Below, piece after piece: positions 20,146 through 27,274 of a stretch of 64,000 nucleotides of DNA. The position numbers and the translations under genes are program-made. How positions within the stretch are numbered: position 1 is the stretch's first letter; every line of letters starts with the position of its first letter. Source of the stretch: Alloactinosynnema sp. L-07 (GTDB lineage: Bacteria > Actinomycetota > Actinomycetes > Mycobacteriales > Pseudonocardiaceae); NCBI RefSeq assembly GCF_900070365.1, contig NZ_LN850107.1, positions 1,984,001-2,048,000 of the forward strand, given 5' to 3'. The notes under the pieces are model-generated. The model was not told the DNA's origin and did not search any database. It saw only the letters and a list, made by a program, of their open reading frames with translations.

Positions 20146-21084
20146 ATGTCCACGACAGCTGTTCGGATCAGTCCCACCGCAGGACGCCCCCAAAATCACG
20201 CCGTCAAGATCGCCGAGCACGCAAGCGAAGCCTGGTACGGCGCGCACGGCAGCGGTGATCTCGATATTCCGTTGTCAGTCGTCGCAGCCTTGTCCTTGAT
20301 CGATCCTCGGCACGGCGAGCGACACGGCATCGCCGCCGAGCTGATCAAGAGTGGTCCCGACGAGTTCGCCGACGCCATGCGCGGGATCTGGACGATGTTC
20401 GCCCGGATCCGACCCGACCTGTTCAACCCGGTTTATCCGCTACTTGTGCTCTGGGTCGATCGCGACCGACCGATGACGCCGGAGAACAGGCGGGCCGCAA
20501 AACGCGTCGCCGACGCCGTCTTGCGGATCGACCTGCTCGGCTTGACCGGTACCGAGAACCGGCACGACGTCGACCTGCTGGGCTTGGTGCTGACCTTGCT
20601 GCGCCCCAGGTCCGCGCTGCAGGGCCGCGGCCAGTACTACACCGCGACCTCGGTCGCCGACGCCCTCGCCGACGTGACCATGATGGGCGACCTCACCTCA
20701 TGGGACGCCGCTCCCGGAGCGAAGATCCACGACCCGGCGTGCGGAACCGGCGGCTTGATCCGCGGCGCCGCAGAGTCACTGCGGCGGCGCGGCGCCGACC
20801 CCGCCGACTACGAGTGGTACGGCAACGACATCGACGCACTGGCGATCGCCGGGTTCGCCGTCAACGCGGTCCTGTGGGGCTTGGGACACAACGTCGTGCT
20901 GGGCGTTGCCGACTCCCTATGCGAGCCCGACTGGACCCGCGGGGCGCTGCGGATGCGGCAGGAGACCATCGCCGTCGCCCGCGACGCCGAGCGCACCGCG
21001 CACTTCCGCGACGCCGTCCGCCACGTCGATCGGCTGCTCAACGGAATCACCTCCGATACCGCTGCGCCACCCGACGCGCACTGA
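20146..21084 (+). CDS. N6-adenine DNA methylase-like protein lacking the catalytic NPPY motif
   Basis: A 312-residue protein. It shows RGQYYT (161-166, motif X-like), the SAM-binding motif I DPACGTGG (196-203) and the acidic loop GNDID (227-231), the arrangement of HsdM-type N6-adenine methylases. Where motif IV (N/D-PPF/Y) should follow, the sequence reads GVADSLCEPDWTRGAL, with no NPP. It may therefore bind SAM or DNA without methylating adenine, or act with a partner. It ends soon after this region and has no target-recognition domain and no restriction subunit next to it. The ATG is preceded by GGAGG at 20136. Confidence 0.8.
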   Translation: MSTTAVRISPTAGRPQNHAVKIAEHASEAWYGAHGSGDLDIPLSVVAALSLIDPRHGERHGIAAELIKSGPDEFADAMRGIWTMFARIRPDLFNPVYPLLVLWVDRDRPMTPENRRAAKRVADAVLRIDLLGLTGTENRHDVDLLGLVLTLLRPRSALQGRGQYYTATSVADALADVTMMGDLTSWDAAPGAKIHDPACGTGGLIRGAAESLRRRGADPADYEWYGNDIDALAIAGFAVNAVLWGLGHNVVLGVADSLCEPDWTRGALRMRQETIAVARDAERTAHFRDAVRHVDRLLNGITSDTAAPPDAH

Positions 21085-21126
21085 ACGCCGCTCCCGGTCG
21101 GTGCTGCCACGTGGACTCCGCCAGGC

Positions 21127-21263
21127 CAGCACGCCGGGGTGGGGTCCGCGGCGATGAACACGGCCGGATCGGGGCGGGTGACAGTCCTCGCTGCGCTGCG
21201 GGCGACCCGCCCCGACCAGCCGCAACCCCCGCCGCCCCCTGCGGGCCCCACCCCGGCGCGCTG
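21127..21263 (+). repeat. nested intergenic cruciform
   Basis: An outer 18-bp stem (CAGCACGCCGGGGTGGGG at 21127-21144 with 21246-21263, one mismatch) encloses an inner 11-bp stem TCGGGGCGGGT (21169-21179) / 21205-21215. The inner loop contains CGCTGCGCTGCGGGCG. It fills the gap between the methylase-like gene and the start at 21309. Confidence 0.7.
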
Positions 21264-21308
21264 CGCATAGCCCGTCCACACAGCGCAACACCGACAAGGG
21301 AGAACCGG

Positions 21309-21587
21309 GTGCAGTACGACGACTCGCGGATCACCAGCCACACCGTAACGATCAACATCCCGCGCGGGGCGCAGCCACCGGCCATCCACGTCAACGGGGA
21401 GAAGGTCGATCAGGCACTCGCAGCACACAACGCCGATGCGCTCGGGGAGATCAGTTCCCTCGTCTGCGACGTGCAGAGGAAGTACCGCCGCGGTGAGCTG
21501 GAGCTGACCACCGCCGCGATCGGCGACATGCTGGCACGCATCGGCGACCTTGCTCGGCCCCGCCCCACGGGCGAACCGCCCTTCTGA
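21309..21587 (+). CDS. small hypothetical protein
   Basis: 92 residues from a GTG with AAGGGAGAA 5 bp upstream. A short N-terminal beta segment (HTVTINIPRGAQPPAIHVNGEKV) is followed by two helices (QALAAHNADALGEISSLVCDVQRKY, shown in part, and AAIGDMLARIGDLA). It has no known motif. It ends in RPTGEPPF, which superficially resembles an SSB-type acidic/Pro tip. Probably a small element-encoded accessory protein. Confidence 0.6.
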   Translation: MQYDDSRITSHTVTINIPRGAQPPAIHVNGEKVDQALAAHNADALGEISSLVCDVQRKYRRGELELTTAAIGDMLARIGDLARPRPTGEPPF

Positions 21588-21629
21588 GCCATCTGGCCGG
21601 GCCGCCCTGTCCCCCCAGGGGCAGCCCAC

Positions 21630-21668
21630 CCGGTCGGGCACCGCCTGCCCCAAGCGGTGCCCGACCGG
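21630..21668 (+). terminator. hairpin terminator
   Basis: Perfect 15-bp stem CCGGTCGGGCACCGC (21630-21644) / 21654-21668 with a 9-nt loop, 42 bp after the preceding stop and 37 bp before the next ATG. Confidence 0.7.
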
Positions 21669-21705
21669 CCCCCGTCCTTGCCCGTCGTCACACCGGAGAT
21701 CACCG

Positions 21706-22443
21706 ATGTCCCAGCACATTCGCGCGCAACTGGTCGATCACCTGCGCGCCACCGCGATCGGCGCCGGGCGTGTCGACGCGGTGCTCACCCTGCCGCCGAA
21801 CCTCACCGCCGACGCGCCGGTGTGGTCACCCGAACCGCGGTATCTGGCATCGGCGTCGGCGGCGCACTACCTCGAGATCGCAACCGCCGCAGTGTGGGCC
21901 AAACCCGTGGGTGACGGCCTCGCCCAGGTGGTGGCCCACCACGAGGGCGACGACCGCGACCTGATGGTCGGCGGCCTTGTGGGCGTCGAAGACCTACTCG
22001 GGCCTGGCGGCGTGCACGCCAACCCCGGGCAACTCACTCGTCGCGCCGACCTCGGCACCGCCAGCGTCTGGCACATGGCCGCCGATCACCCCATGATGAC
22101 TTACCGCCGCTGGGTTCACCGCTGGGATCAAGAGATCCTGCTGCGGCTGCAGCAGAGCGGCACCCGGTTCTCGAGCTGGCCCGCCCACCGAGTCCAGCGA
22201 CTGCCCGACCGGTCCTGGCAAGTCGTGTTCGCCGTGCTCGTCAATGGATGCTCCGCTTCATCGGCCGCGACCAGCCTGGCCAGGACTCTGCACCGGCTCG
22301 TCCGGTTCTACGGCCCCCTGGGCCGCCTACGCATTTGCGAGTCCGACGAGTCCCGCTTCCACGGGCCACTTCACAGCTGGGCCTGCCAGGCATTCGCCCC
22401 GCACACCGCGCCGAGTACGCACACCCTCGCGAAGACGGGGTGA
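21706..22443 (+). CDS. hypothetical protein
   Basis: A 245-residue protein with no recognised family. It is moderately acidic in the first half and contains a Trp-rich stretch (YRRWVHRWDQEILLRLQQSG) and a C-terminal RFYGPLGRLRICESDESRFHGPLHSW. It has no transmembrane or signal segment. CGGAGAT lies about 10 bp before the ATG. It lies between hairpins on both sides and so is probably a single-gene transcript. Confidence 0.6.
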   Translation: MSQHIRAQLVDHLRATAIGAGRVDAVLTLPPNLTADAPVWSPEPRYLASASAAHYLEIATAAVWAKPVGDGLAQVVAHHEGDDRDLMVGGLVGVEDLLGPGGVHANPGQLTRRADLGTASVWHMAADHPMMTYRRWVHRWDQEILLRLQQSGTRFSSWPAHRVQRLPDRSWQVVFAVLVNGCSASSAATSLARTLHRLVRFYGPLGRLRICESDESRFHGPLHSWACQAFAPHTAPSTHTLAKTG

Positions 22444-22500
22444 GGCAGGCCGCCGTCCCAGGGCACACCCGGCGCGCTGGTGGCGCGGATGAGTGGCCGT

Positions 22501-22527
22501 ATCCGGTGCCGCACAGCGGCACCGGAT
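22501..22527 (+). terminator. hairpin terminator
   Basis: Perfect stem ATCCGGTGCCGC (22501-22512) / 22516-22527 with a very short loop, 58 bp after the preceding stop. Confidence 0.65.
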
Positions 22528-22674
22528 CCACAGCAGCGGGGCGCGTCGGCGCCAGCCAACCCGGCGCGCCCTGCTTTCCATCACCGCGACTGCCCGCTGA
22601 CGCGGGCCAACCGACCGGCACGTGTGTAACCGACCGCGCGCTCCACACGCCAACACATCCAACGAGGACAGACC

Positions 22675-23577
22675 ATGCCGCCTTACAGGACCCAACGGTG
22701 GACGAACCGCATTCCGACGTGGCGCCCTGCGCACGAAGGCGGCTTCGATCCCGACCGCTACGAGGTCATCGAACTCGACGAACTCACAGCACGCCGCTTT
22801 ATCGCTCGCCACCACTACGCCCCGACCCTGCCCAGCACCACCCTCCGGTACGGCATGATCGACCACGGCACCGACATGGCACAACTGGTGGGCGTGGCCA
22901 CCTTCGGTGTGCCCATGAGCCGCGGCACGTTGACCAACGTGTTCCCGACGCTGGAGCCCTACACCGAGACGTTGGACTTCAACAGACTGGTTCTGCGCGA
23001 CGACGTCCTGGCCAATGGCGAGTCGTTCTTCTGCGCCGCGGCGTTCCGGATGGCCTCGCGTGACCACGGCCTGCGCGGCGTGGTCACCTTCGCCGATCCG
23101 ATCCCGCGATGGCGGGTAGTCGGAGGCCGCCACGAGTTGATCAAGCCCGGCCACGTCGGAATCGTCTACCAGGCCCTGAATTTCGCCGCGATCGGCCGCT
23201 CCAGCCCGCGGACTCTGGTCCTGTTGCCCGACGCCACCGTCTTGACCGCCCGCGCCATCGCCAAGGTCACCAGCGGGGAACGCGGTGCCCGCGGTGTCGT
23301 CGACCGCCTGGTCGCCTTCGGCGCTCCGCCCCCCGACAGTCTCGACTTCGCCACCGACGGCCGACTGCCGGGGCCGGTCGACTCTAGGCAGGACCGATCG
23401 ACGTCCGCGCAATGGCTGCGCGTCGCGCTGCGGGAGATCGGTGCTCGCAGGATCCGCCACCCCGGAAACTTCCGCTATGCCCTGCGCTTGGGCACCCGAG
23501 CCCAGCGCACTCGCACGGTCATCGCGATGCAACTCCGCCCGTACCCAAAGCCCGATCTGGCCTTGACGGTTGCCTGA
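22675..23577 (+). CDS. Mom-like DNA modification protein
   Basis: A 300-residue protein that matches the pattern I know for Mom-type proteins, the GNAT-fold enzymes that modify adenine in phage DNA (Mu Mom): an ARHHYAPTLP motif near residue 44, VGVATFGVP, FNRLVLRDDVLANGESFF, a strand GVVTFADP and GHVGIVYQALNFAAIG. Mu Mom attaches a methylcarbamoyl group to N6 of adenine and protects against restriction. This protein may do the same or a related reaction for the element's DNA. The assignment comes from motif memory, not a search. Note the methylase-like gene 1.6 kb upstream. Hairpins flank the gene. Confidence 0.65.
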   Translation: MPPYRTQRWTNRIPTWRPAHEGGFDPDRYEVIELDELTARRFIARHHYAPTLPSTTLRYGMIDHGTDMAQLVGVATFGVPMSRGTLTNVFPTLEPYTETLDFNRLVLRDDVLANGESFFCAAAFRMASRDHGLRGVVTFADPIPRWRVVGGRHELIKPGHVGIVYQALNFAAIGRSSPRTLVLLPDATVLTARAIAKVTSGERGARGVVDRLVAFGAPPPDSLDFATDGRLPGPVDSRQDRSTSAQWLRVALREIGARRIRHPGNFRYALRLGTRAQRTRTVIAMQLRPYPKPDLALTVA

Positions 23578-23702
23578 TCCCCGACGGCTGACCACGGGGG
23601 ATCCGGCCCCGATGTGCACGCCGTTCCCGTCCTCCGCGGCGTGGTGAGCTGACGCACGAGGTCACCACAGCGCGAGGGGTTCCGGGCAAGCACGCGCGCC
23701 GA

Positions 23703-23762
23703 TCGGTCCCAGTGAGACAAGCCCCTGCGGGGTCGCGCTGCGCGCGATCACACCGGGACCGA
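23703..23762 (+). repeat. intergenic stem-loop, second loop class
   Basis: Stem TCGGTCCCAGTG (23703-23714) / CACCGGGACCGA (23751-23762), one mismatch. The 36-nt loop with GGGTCGCGCTGCGCGCGATCA (19 nt of it: GTCGCGCTGCGCGCGATCA) matches the loop at 18555. It lies 98 bp before the next start. Confidence 0.65.
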
Positions 23763-23860
23763 CCAGCGTGCTGGCGCTTGCCCGCCCTGCGGGCCCCTCA
23801 CTCTGTGCTGAGGCCGAGGCCCGTCAGCTCGCCACCCCGCAGACAAGGCGGTCCCCGAAC

Positions 23861-24694
23861 GTGCACAACTCCCACGTCCTTTTCCCCGCAGGCAAAACCA
23901 AGTCCATCGCCCTCACACGGGTCCGCTCCCGCGCCCTGGTCGTCCTGCAACCGAGCACCGGTGCTCGCTTCATTGACCACCCGGTCGGCGATGCAGCCCG
24001 CTACTCCACGCTGATGGTGCCGGACGGTGAGGGCAATCTCGGCGACAGGCTGAAGCTGCGTCGACTGGTCAAGGACCTGATGGCCCTGCCCGGAGTGACC
24101 CCGCCGGAGCTGAACGCATCGCCCGACGGCTACATCCGCGTGCCGTTGCTGCGCCCCGACGCCCCTGACGGCACGAACATCACGAGCTGGACGATCTCGT
24201 CCTCAATGCGCATCGACCAGATCGGCGCCCAGCGCGCCTACCTCTACCTCACCAGCGCGGACGAGCCTAAAGGCGCCGTCACCCGCGACCTCCTGGGCCC
24301 AGAGTGGTGGACGTTGATCCGGGCGCTGGTGTCGCTGGAGGTGTGGATGACGCACCTGGCCGGCGCACTCGACGAACTCTCCAACGTCGTCCGGAACCGA
24401 TGCCTGCCCAGGGCAGCGAAGCAGGTCCGCATCCTGCACCACACCGACGGCCTCTGGCGGGAGGTATTCGCCTACGAGGAGATCGCCGACCAGCCCGACC
24501 TGGTGATCTGTGACCTGGCGTTCGATGGCTTCAACATGGGGGAGGACGAGCGGGCCGCCGCCTACCGAGCCAAGGGGCTTCGCAGCCTCAGCGTCGGGGA
24601 CGCTGTCGTCATCGACAACAAGGTGTACCTCTGCAAGGAACGCGGCTGGAGCGAGCACACCGGCCCGCTGATGACCATCAACACGATCCTTTGA
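23861..24694 (+). CDS. hypothetical protein
   Basis: A 277-residue protein from a GTG start; upstream codons in this frame are GC-rich intergenic DNA. A beta-rich N-terminus (HVLFPAGKTKSIALTRVRSRALVVLQ) is followed by a mixed region and the C-terminal LRSLSVGDAVVIDNKVYLCKERGWSE, which resembles the short SH3/KOW-like end seen in some plasmid proteins (RSLSVGDVVxI). The function is unknown. A strong terminator follows. Confidence 0.65.
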   Translation: MHNSHVLFPAGKTKSIALTRVRSRALVVLQPSTGARFIDHPVGDAARYSTLMVPDGEGNLGDRLKLRRLVKDLMALPGVTPPELNASPDGYIRVPLLRPDAPDGTNITSWTISSSMRIDQIGAQRAYLYLTSADEPKGAVTRDLLGPEWWTLIRALVSLEVWMTHLAGALDELSNVVRNRCLPRAAKQVRILHHTDGLWREVFAYEEIADQPDLVICDLAFDGFNMGEDERAAAYRAKGLRSLSVGDAVVIDNKVYLCKERGWSEHTGPLMTINTIL

Positions 24695-24708
24695 TCCCTC
24701 GATCGTTC

Positions 24709-24740
24709 CGGGATGCGGCGAGCGCGTTCGCCGCATCCCG
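24709..24740 (+). terminator. hairpin terminator
   Basis: Perfect 13-bp stem CGGGATGCGGCGA (24709-24721) / 24728-24740 with a 6-nt loop, 15 bp after the preceding stop. Confidence 0.75.
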
Positions 24741-24809
24741 AAGCGGGTGCCCGGTTCAGTCCATTCCGATCCGCATCCGGCGCGGACTTCAGCGACCTCG
24801 CCGCCCTAA

Positions 24810-25040
24810 CTGGGCGCGCTGACCGTCGGAGTTGCGGATGGCGGCATCGCCAGCTGGGCCGTCGCCCAGCGCGTGGCAGCTCGGCATGGCACCGACGACA
24901 TGCTCCTACTTTTCGCGAACACTCAGATCGAGGATGGCGACCTCTACGAGTTCGTCGACGCATCCGCGGCGCAGATCGGAGTCCCGCTCGTCGAAGTCGC
25001 CGACGGCCGCACCCCGTGGCAAGTGTTCGAGGACAAACAG
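24810..25040 (+). pseudogene. PP-loop ATPase (PAPS-reductase-like) gene 1, 5' part split by element A
   Basis: This 77-codon open stretch encodes the N-terminal PP-loop (LTVGVADGGIASWAVAQRV, where family members have an SGG loop), then HGTDDMLLLFANTQIEDGDLY, LVEVADGRTPWQVFEDKQ. The rest of the protein is found at 32795-33307. The join at the shared ATC codons (25041 and 32795) restores DKQ-ILGNSRLAPCS in frame. No convincing start codon is visible, since TAA at 24807 closes the frame, so the 5' end may also be damaged. The intact protein would be a sulfur- or nucleotide-transfer PP-loop enzyme of unknown substrate. Confidence 0.75.
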
Positions 25041-25060
25041 ATCATCGTTCTCTCACCCAG

Positions 25061-25076
25061 CCGACACCTGTCGAAC
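25061..25076 (+). repeat. element A left inverted repeat
   Basis: CCGACACCTGTCGAAC. It matches the complement of 32770-32787 except for a 2-bp insertion there. It starts about 20 bp inside the inferred left junction. Confidence 0.75.
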
Positions 25077-25115
25077 CCAGCGACGCGCGCAGCGTAGTTG
25101 ATGTTGCTGCGCGCT

Positions 25116-25868
25116 CTAGCTGGTGGGCAGGTCGACGTGCCGGTCGTAGTCCGGATCTCCTGGCTGGAGCAGTTGTTCGATGTGCTCGGCGGGGATGTTG
25201 GCCTTGTAGTGGAGCGAGCTGTGAGCGTCAGGGAGCTGCAGGACGGTGCCGACCAGGAGATGTGCGAGTGATGGGCTCATGTAGTGGCGTGACGGGTCGC
25301 TCAGTTCCACCCGCGCGACGACGATTGTCGGCCGACCGATTGCTTTGAGCCTGTCGACCAGCGGCGCGCGCCCGTTGTAGTGGCGGGCGTAGATGGCCTC
25401 ACCGCCCCAGCGGGTCAGCAACGGACGGAAGCCATCGGGCCGGTCGTCGAAGGCCCTGCGCGGCAGCGCCAGGCAGACCTTTCCAGCGAGGAGATCCTGG
25501 GCCTGCCTGCTGAATGGCTTGGCGAAGTGGTGGGTTTCGTCGAGTTCGGCGTGTTCGGCTTCGGAGATGTGACCATGATTCAGTGCGCCGGTTAAGCGGC
25601 TGGAGATCAAGTCCGCTGCGAGTGCGCGAAGGCCTTGTGCTCGGATGGCGTCGACCTCGTGGTCGAGTAGGCGGGTGCAGTGGAACGCCCTCACCAACCA
25701 TCCGTCGAGTAGGCGACAGAGTTCGCAGGCGTGCTGCCAGACGTCCAGTTCGACGCAGAGGTCGGCCGTGCCGCGGACTTGCTCGGCGAGCTGGAATACC
25801 CGGTCGGCGAGCGTGCCGGGCCAGGTCATCGGGTTGTCGACGTCCATCGTCGGCCCGGGAGCGGTCAT
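25116..25868 (-). CDS. element A cargo protein, unknown function
   Basis: A 250-residue protein of no certain family. The segment AFHCTRLLDHEVDAIRAQGLRAL (here FHCTRLLDHEV, IRAQGLRAL; residues about 60-82) has the H-x-T-x(n)-I-x-x-x-G-L pattern seen at the NAD-binding strand of ADP-ribosyltransferase-like proteins and toxins; this is only a suggestion. No catalytic Glu context could be confirmed. It is divergent from the plus-strand cargo gene at 26040 and lies next to the element's left end, a typical position for passenger genes. Confidence 0.6.
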   Translation of the reverse strand: MTAPGPTMDVDNPMTWPGTLADRVFQLAEQVRGTADLCVELDVWQHACELCRLLDGWLVRAFHCTRLLDHEVDAIRAQGLRALAADLISSRLTGALNHGHISEAEHAELDETHHFAKPFSRQAQDLLAGKVCLALPRRAFDDRPDGFRPLLTRWGGEAIYARHYNGRAPLVDRLKAIGRPTIVVARVELSDPSRHYMSPSLAHLLVGTVLQLPDAHSSLHYKANIPAEHIEQLLQPGDPDYDRHVDLPTS

Positions 25869-26039
25869 CGTGCGAGCTTAGGTGGCTTGGCCCGTTGCCG
25901 CCGGAAGCCTGAACGTGTGAACTCGCACTGTTGTTCGAGCGGAGCGGCGTGTCGTTGTTGGGTTGTCGGCCTTGGAACCTATCCTGACCTGCAACGTCGA
26001 GATGATCGACGTTCGGTTCGACTGTGTGAGGGGCTGACG

Positions 26040-26558
26040 ATGAGCCTCAGTGACGACGCTCCTGCTCGACCGCAGGACCCGGGCGAGGCGTGGCTGTTGG
26101 AAGGCCTGAAGCCGAGCAAGAGCGACGGTTCGCCGGGCAAGCTGCCTGATGCCGTCCGCGCGTTGGGCGGGACCTTCACCGAGCAACTCGCCGCGACCGG
26201 GCAGCGCCCGCAGAACAAGTGGCGAGCGCGTGCGCTGGCGGAACAGGCGCTGGGCAAGCCCAGCCCGCTTCCCGCCAGCCAGCGCGACGACCATCGCCAC
26301 TGGATTGCGGTCCGATGGCGGCACTATCTGATGCAGCGATGCCAGGTTCAGGTGGAACGGGAACGCCTGGTCGCCCTGTTGGAGACCAACCTCAACGGAT
26401 CCGAGACCGCGATCCCGGACTGGATCGGCGACTCGGTGCTCAAGATCCTCGCGGTCGCGGACCGGAAGCGTCCCGATGTCGACCCGTCGGAACCGCCAGA
26501 CGCGGTGTATCGACGACTCGCCGAGGAGTGGCACCGCTCCGAGGAAGCAGCGAGCTGA
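26040..26558 (+). CDS. element A cargo protein, hypothetical
   Basis: 172 residues, ATG start. It is Pro-rich at the N-terminus, then largely helical: WRARALAEQALG, HWIAVRWRHYLMQRCQVQVERERLVALLE (split as RHWIAVRWRHYLM and VERERLVALLE), with a final VYRRLAEEWHRSEE. It has no membrane segment and no known motif. It shares a 171-bp divergent region with the gene at 25116-25868 and precedes the small gene at 26598; the three may be one passenger module. Confidence 0.55.
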   Translation: MSLSDDAPARPQDPGEAWLLEGLKPSKSDGSPGKLPDAVRALGGTFTEQLAATGQRPQNKWRARALAEQALGKPSPLPASQRDDHRHWIAVRWRHYLMQRCQVQVERERLVALLETNLNGSETAIPDWIGDSVLKILAVADRKRPDVDPSEPPDAVYRRLAEEWHRSEEAAS

Positions 26559-26597
26559 CCCTGAGCAATGAGTTGTTCCGCGGGTTAGGTTCAGCGC

Positions 26598-26813
26598 ATG
26601 CGCCACGAGTTCGAGTGTGAGTCGCCAGCCGACGCTGAGGAACGGGCTGCGGCCGCGATCCGCCGAGGAATCGCGTCGTTCACCAAGGCAGAGGGACCTC
26701 CGCAGGACGAGCTCGCGGAGTCCATCCTCGCCGAGTTCATCGTCGATGAGCTGGTCGAGGACGGTTTCCTGCCATCGCAGCCGCGCCGACGAGGGCCGTT
26801 CCAGGGGGTGTGA
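26598..26813 (+). CDS. small acidic hypothetical protein
   Basis: 71 residues, acidic and helical (ADAEERAAAAIRRGIASF, ELAESILAEFIVDELVEDG). It lies 39 bp after the preceding stop on the same strand and converges on the DUF6262 gene with a 20-bp gap. No function can be assigned. Confidence 0.5.
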   Translation: MRHEFECESPADAEERAAAAIRRGIASFTKAEGPPQDELAESILAEFIVDELVEDGFLPSQPRRRGPFQGV

Positions 26814-26833
26814 TCCGCAGGAGAAAGTCGAGG

Positions 26834-27274
26834 TCACTCGACTGTCTGCTCGGTCTGCCCGGAGCGCATTGCCGTGCTTGGCCGTGGCCGACGGCGTTGA
26901 GGCAACGTGACGACGTTGTCGGCGTAGGTCTCATGGGTGAGTTCGGTGATCACCGCGCAGAGCGCGGCGATCTTGCCGCGGAGTTGCTTGTTGTCGTGCT
27001 CGAGCTGCGTGATCAGTTTGTGGGCCGCGGCGAGTTGATGGCGTAGTGCCTCGACGTCGGGGGCGATCGGGCCGCCGCCGGCGGCTGTCTTGAACTGGTC
27101 GACGAGGTCGGTGTGGTGCTCGTAGAGGCGTTGGCGTGTCACCGCTGCTTCGGTGGCGAGCGTGGAGACGGTGAGCTTGCCACTGCTTCTGTGCGGGTGG
27201 CCGTCCAGCAGTCGCTGGGCCGCGTCTCGGATGCGTTGGCGTTCGTCGTCGAGCTGCTGTTCGCGGTCGTTCAT
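26834..27274 (-). CDS. DUF6262-family protein (TnpC-like partner of recombinases)
   Basis: A 146-residue protein. Residues 12-65 form a TetR-like N-terminal helix-turn-helix (RIRDAAQRLLDG, LTVSTLATEAAVTRQRLYEHHTDLV shown in part), followed by a long coiled coil (about 73-115, HQLAAAHKLITQLEHDNKQL) and a short basic tail. This matches DUF6262 proteins that close recombinase trios in actinobacteria and parallels Tn554 TnpC, an accessory factor that orients transposition. Its ATG overlaps the stop of the upstream recombinase (ATGA). Confidence 0.82.
   Translation of the reverse strand: MNDREQQLDDERQRIRDAAQRLLDGHPHRSSGKLTVSTLATEAAVTRQRLYEHHTDLVDQFKTAAGGGPIAPDVEALRHQLAAAHKLITQLEHDNKQLRGKIAALCAVITELTHETYADNVVTLPQRRRPRPSTAMRSGQTEQTVE

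Noticed and set aside
24873..25097. Independent 74-residue gene
   Set aside because: Its residues are the N-terminal third of the PP-loop gene; the last 18 or so codons lie inside element A and have no homology to the family.
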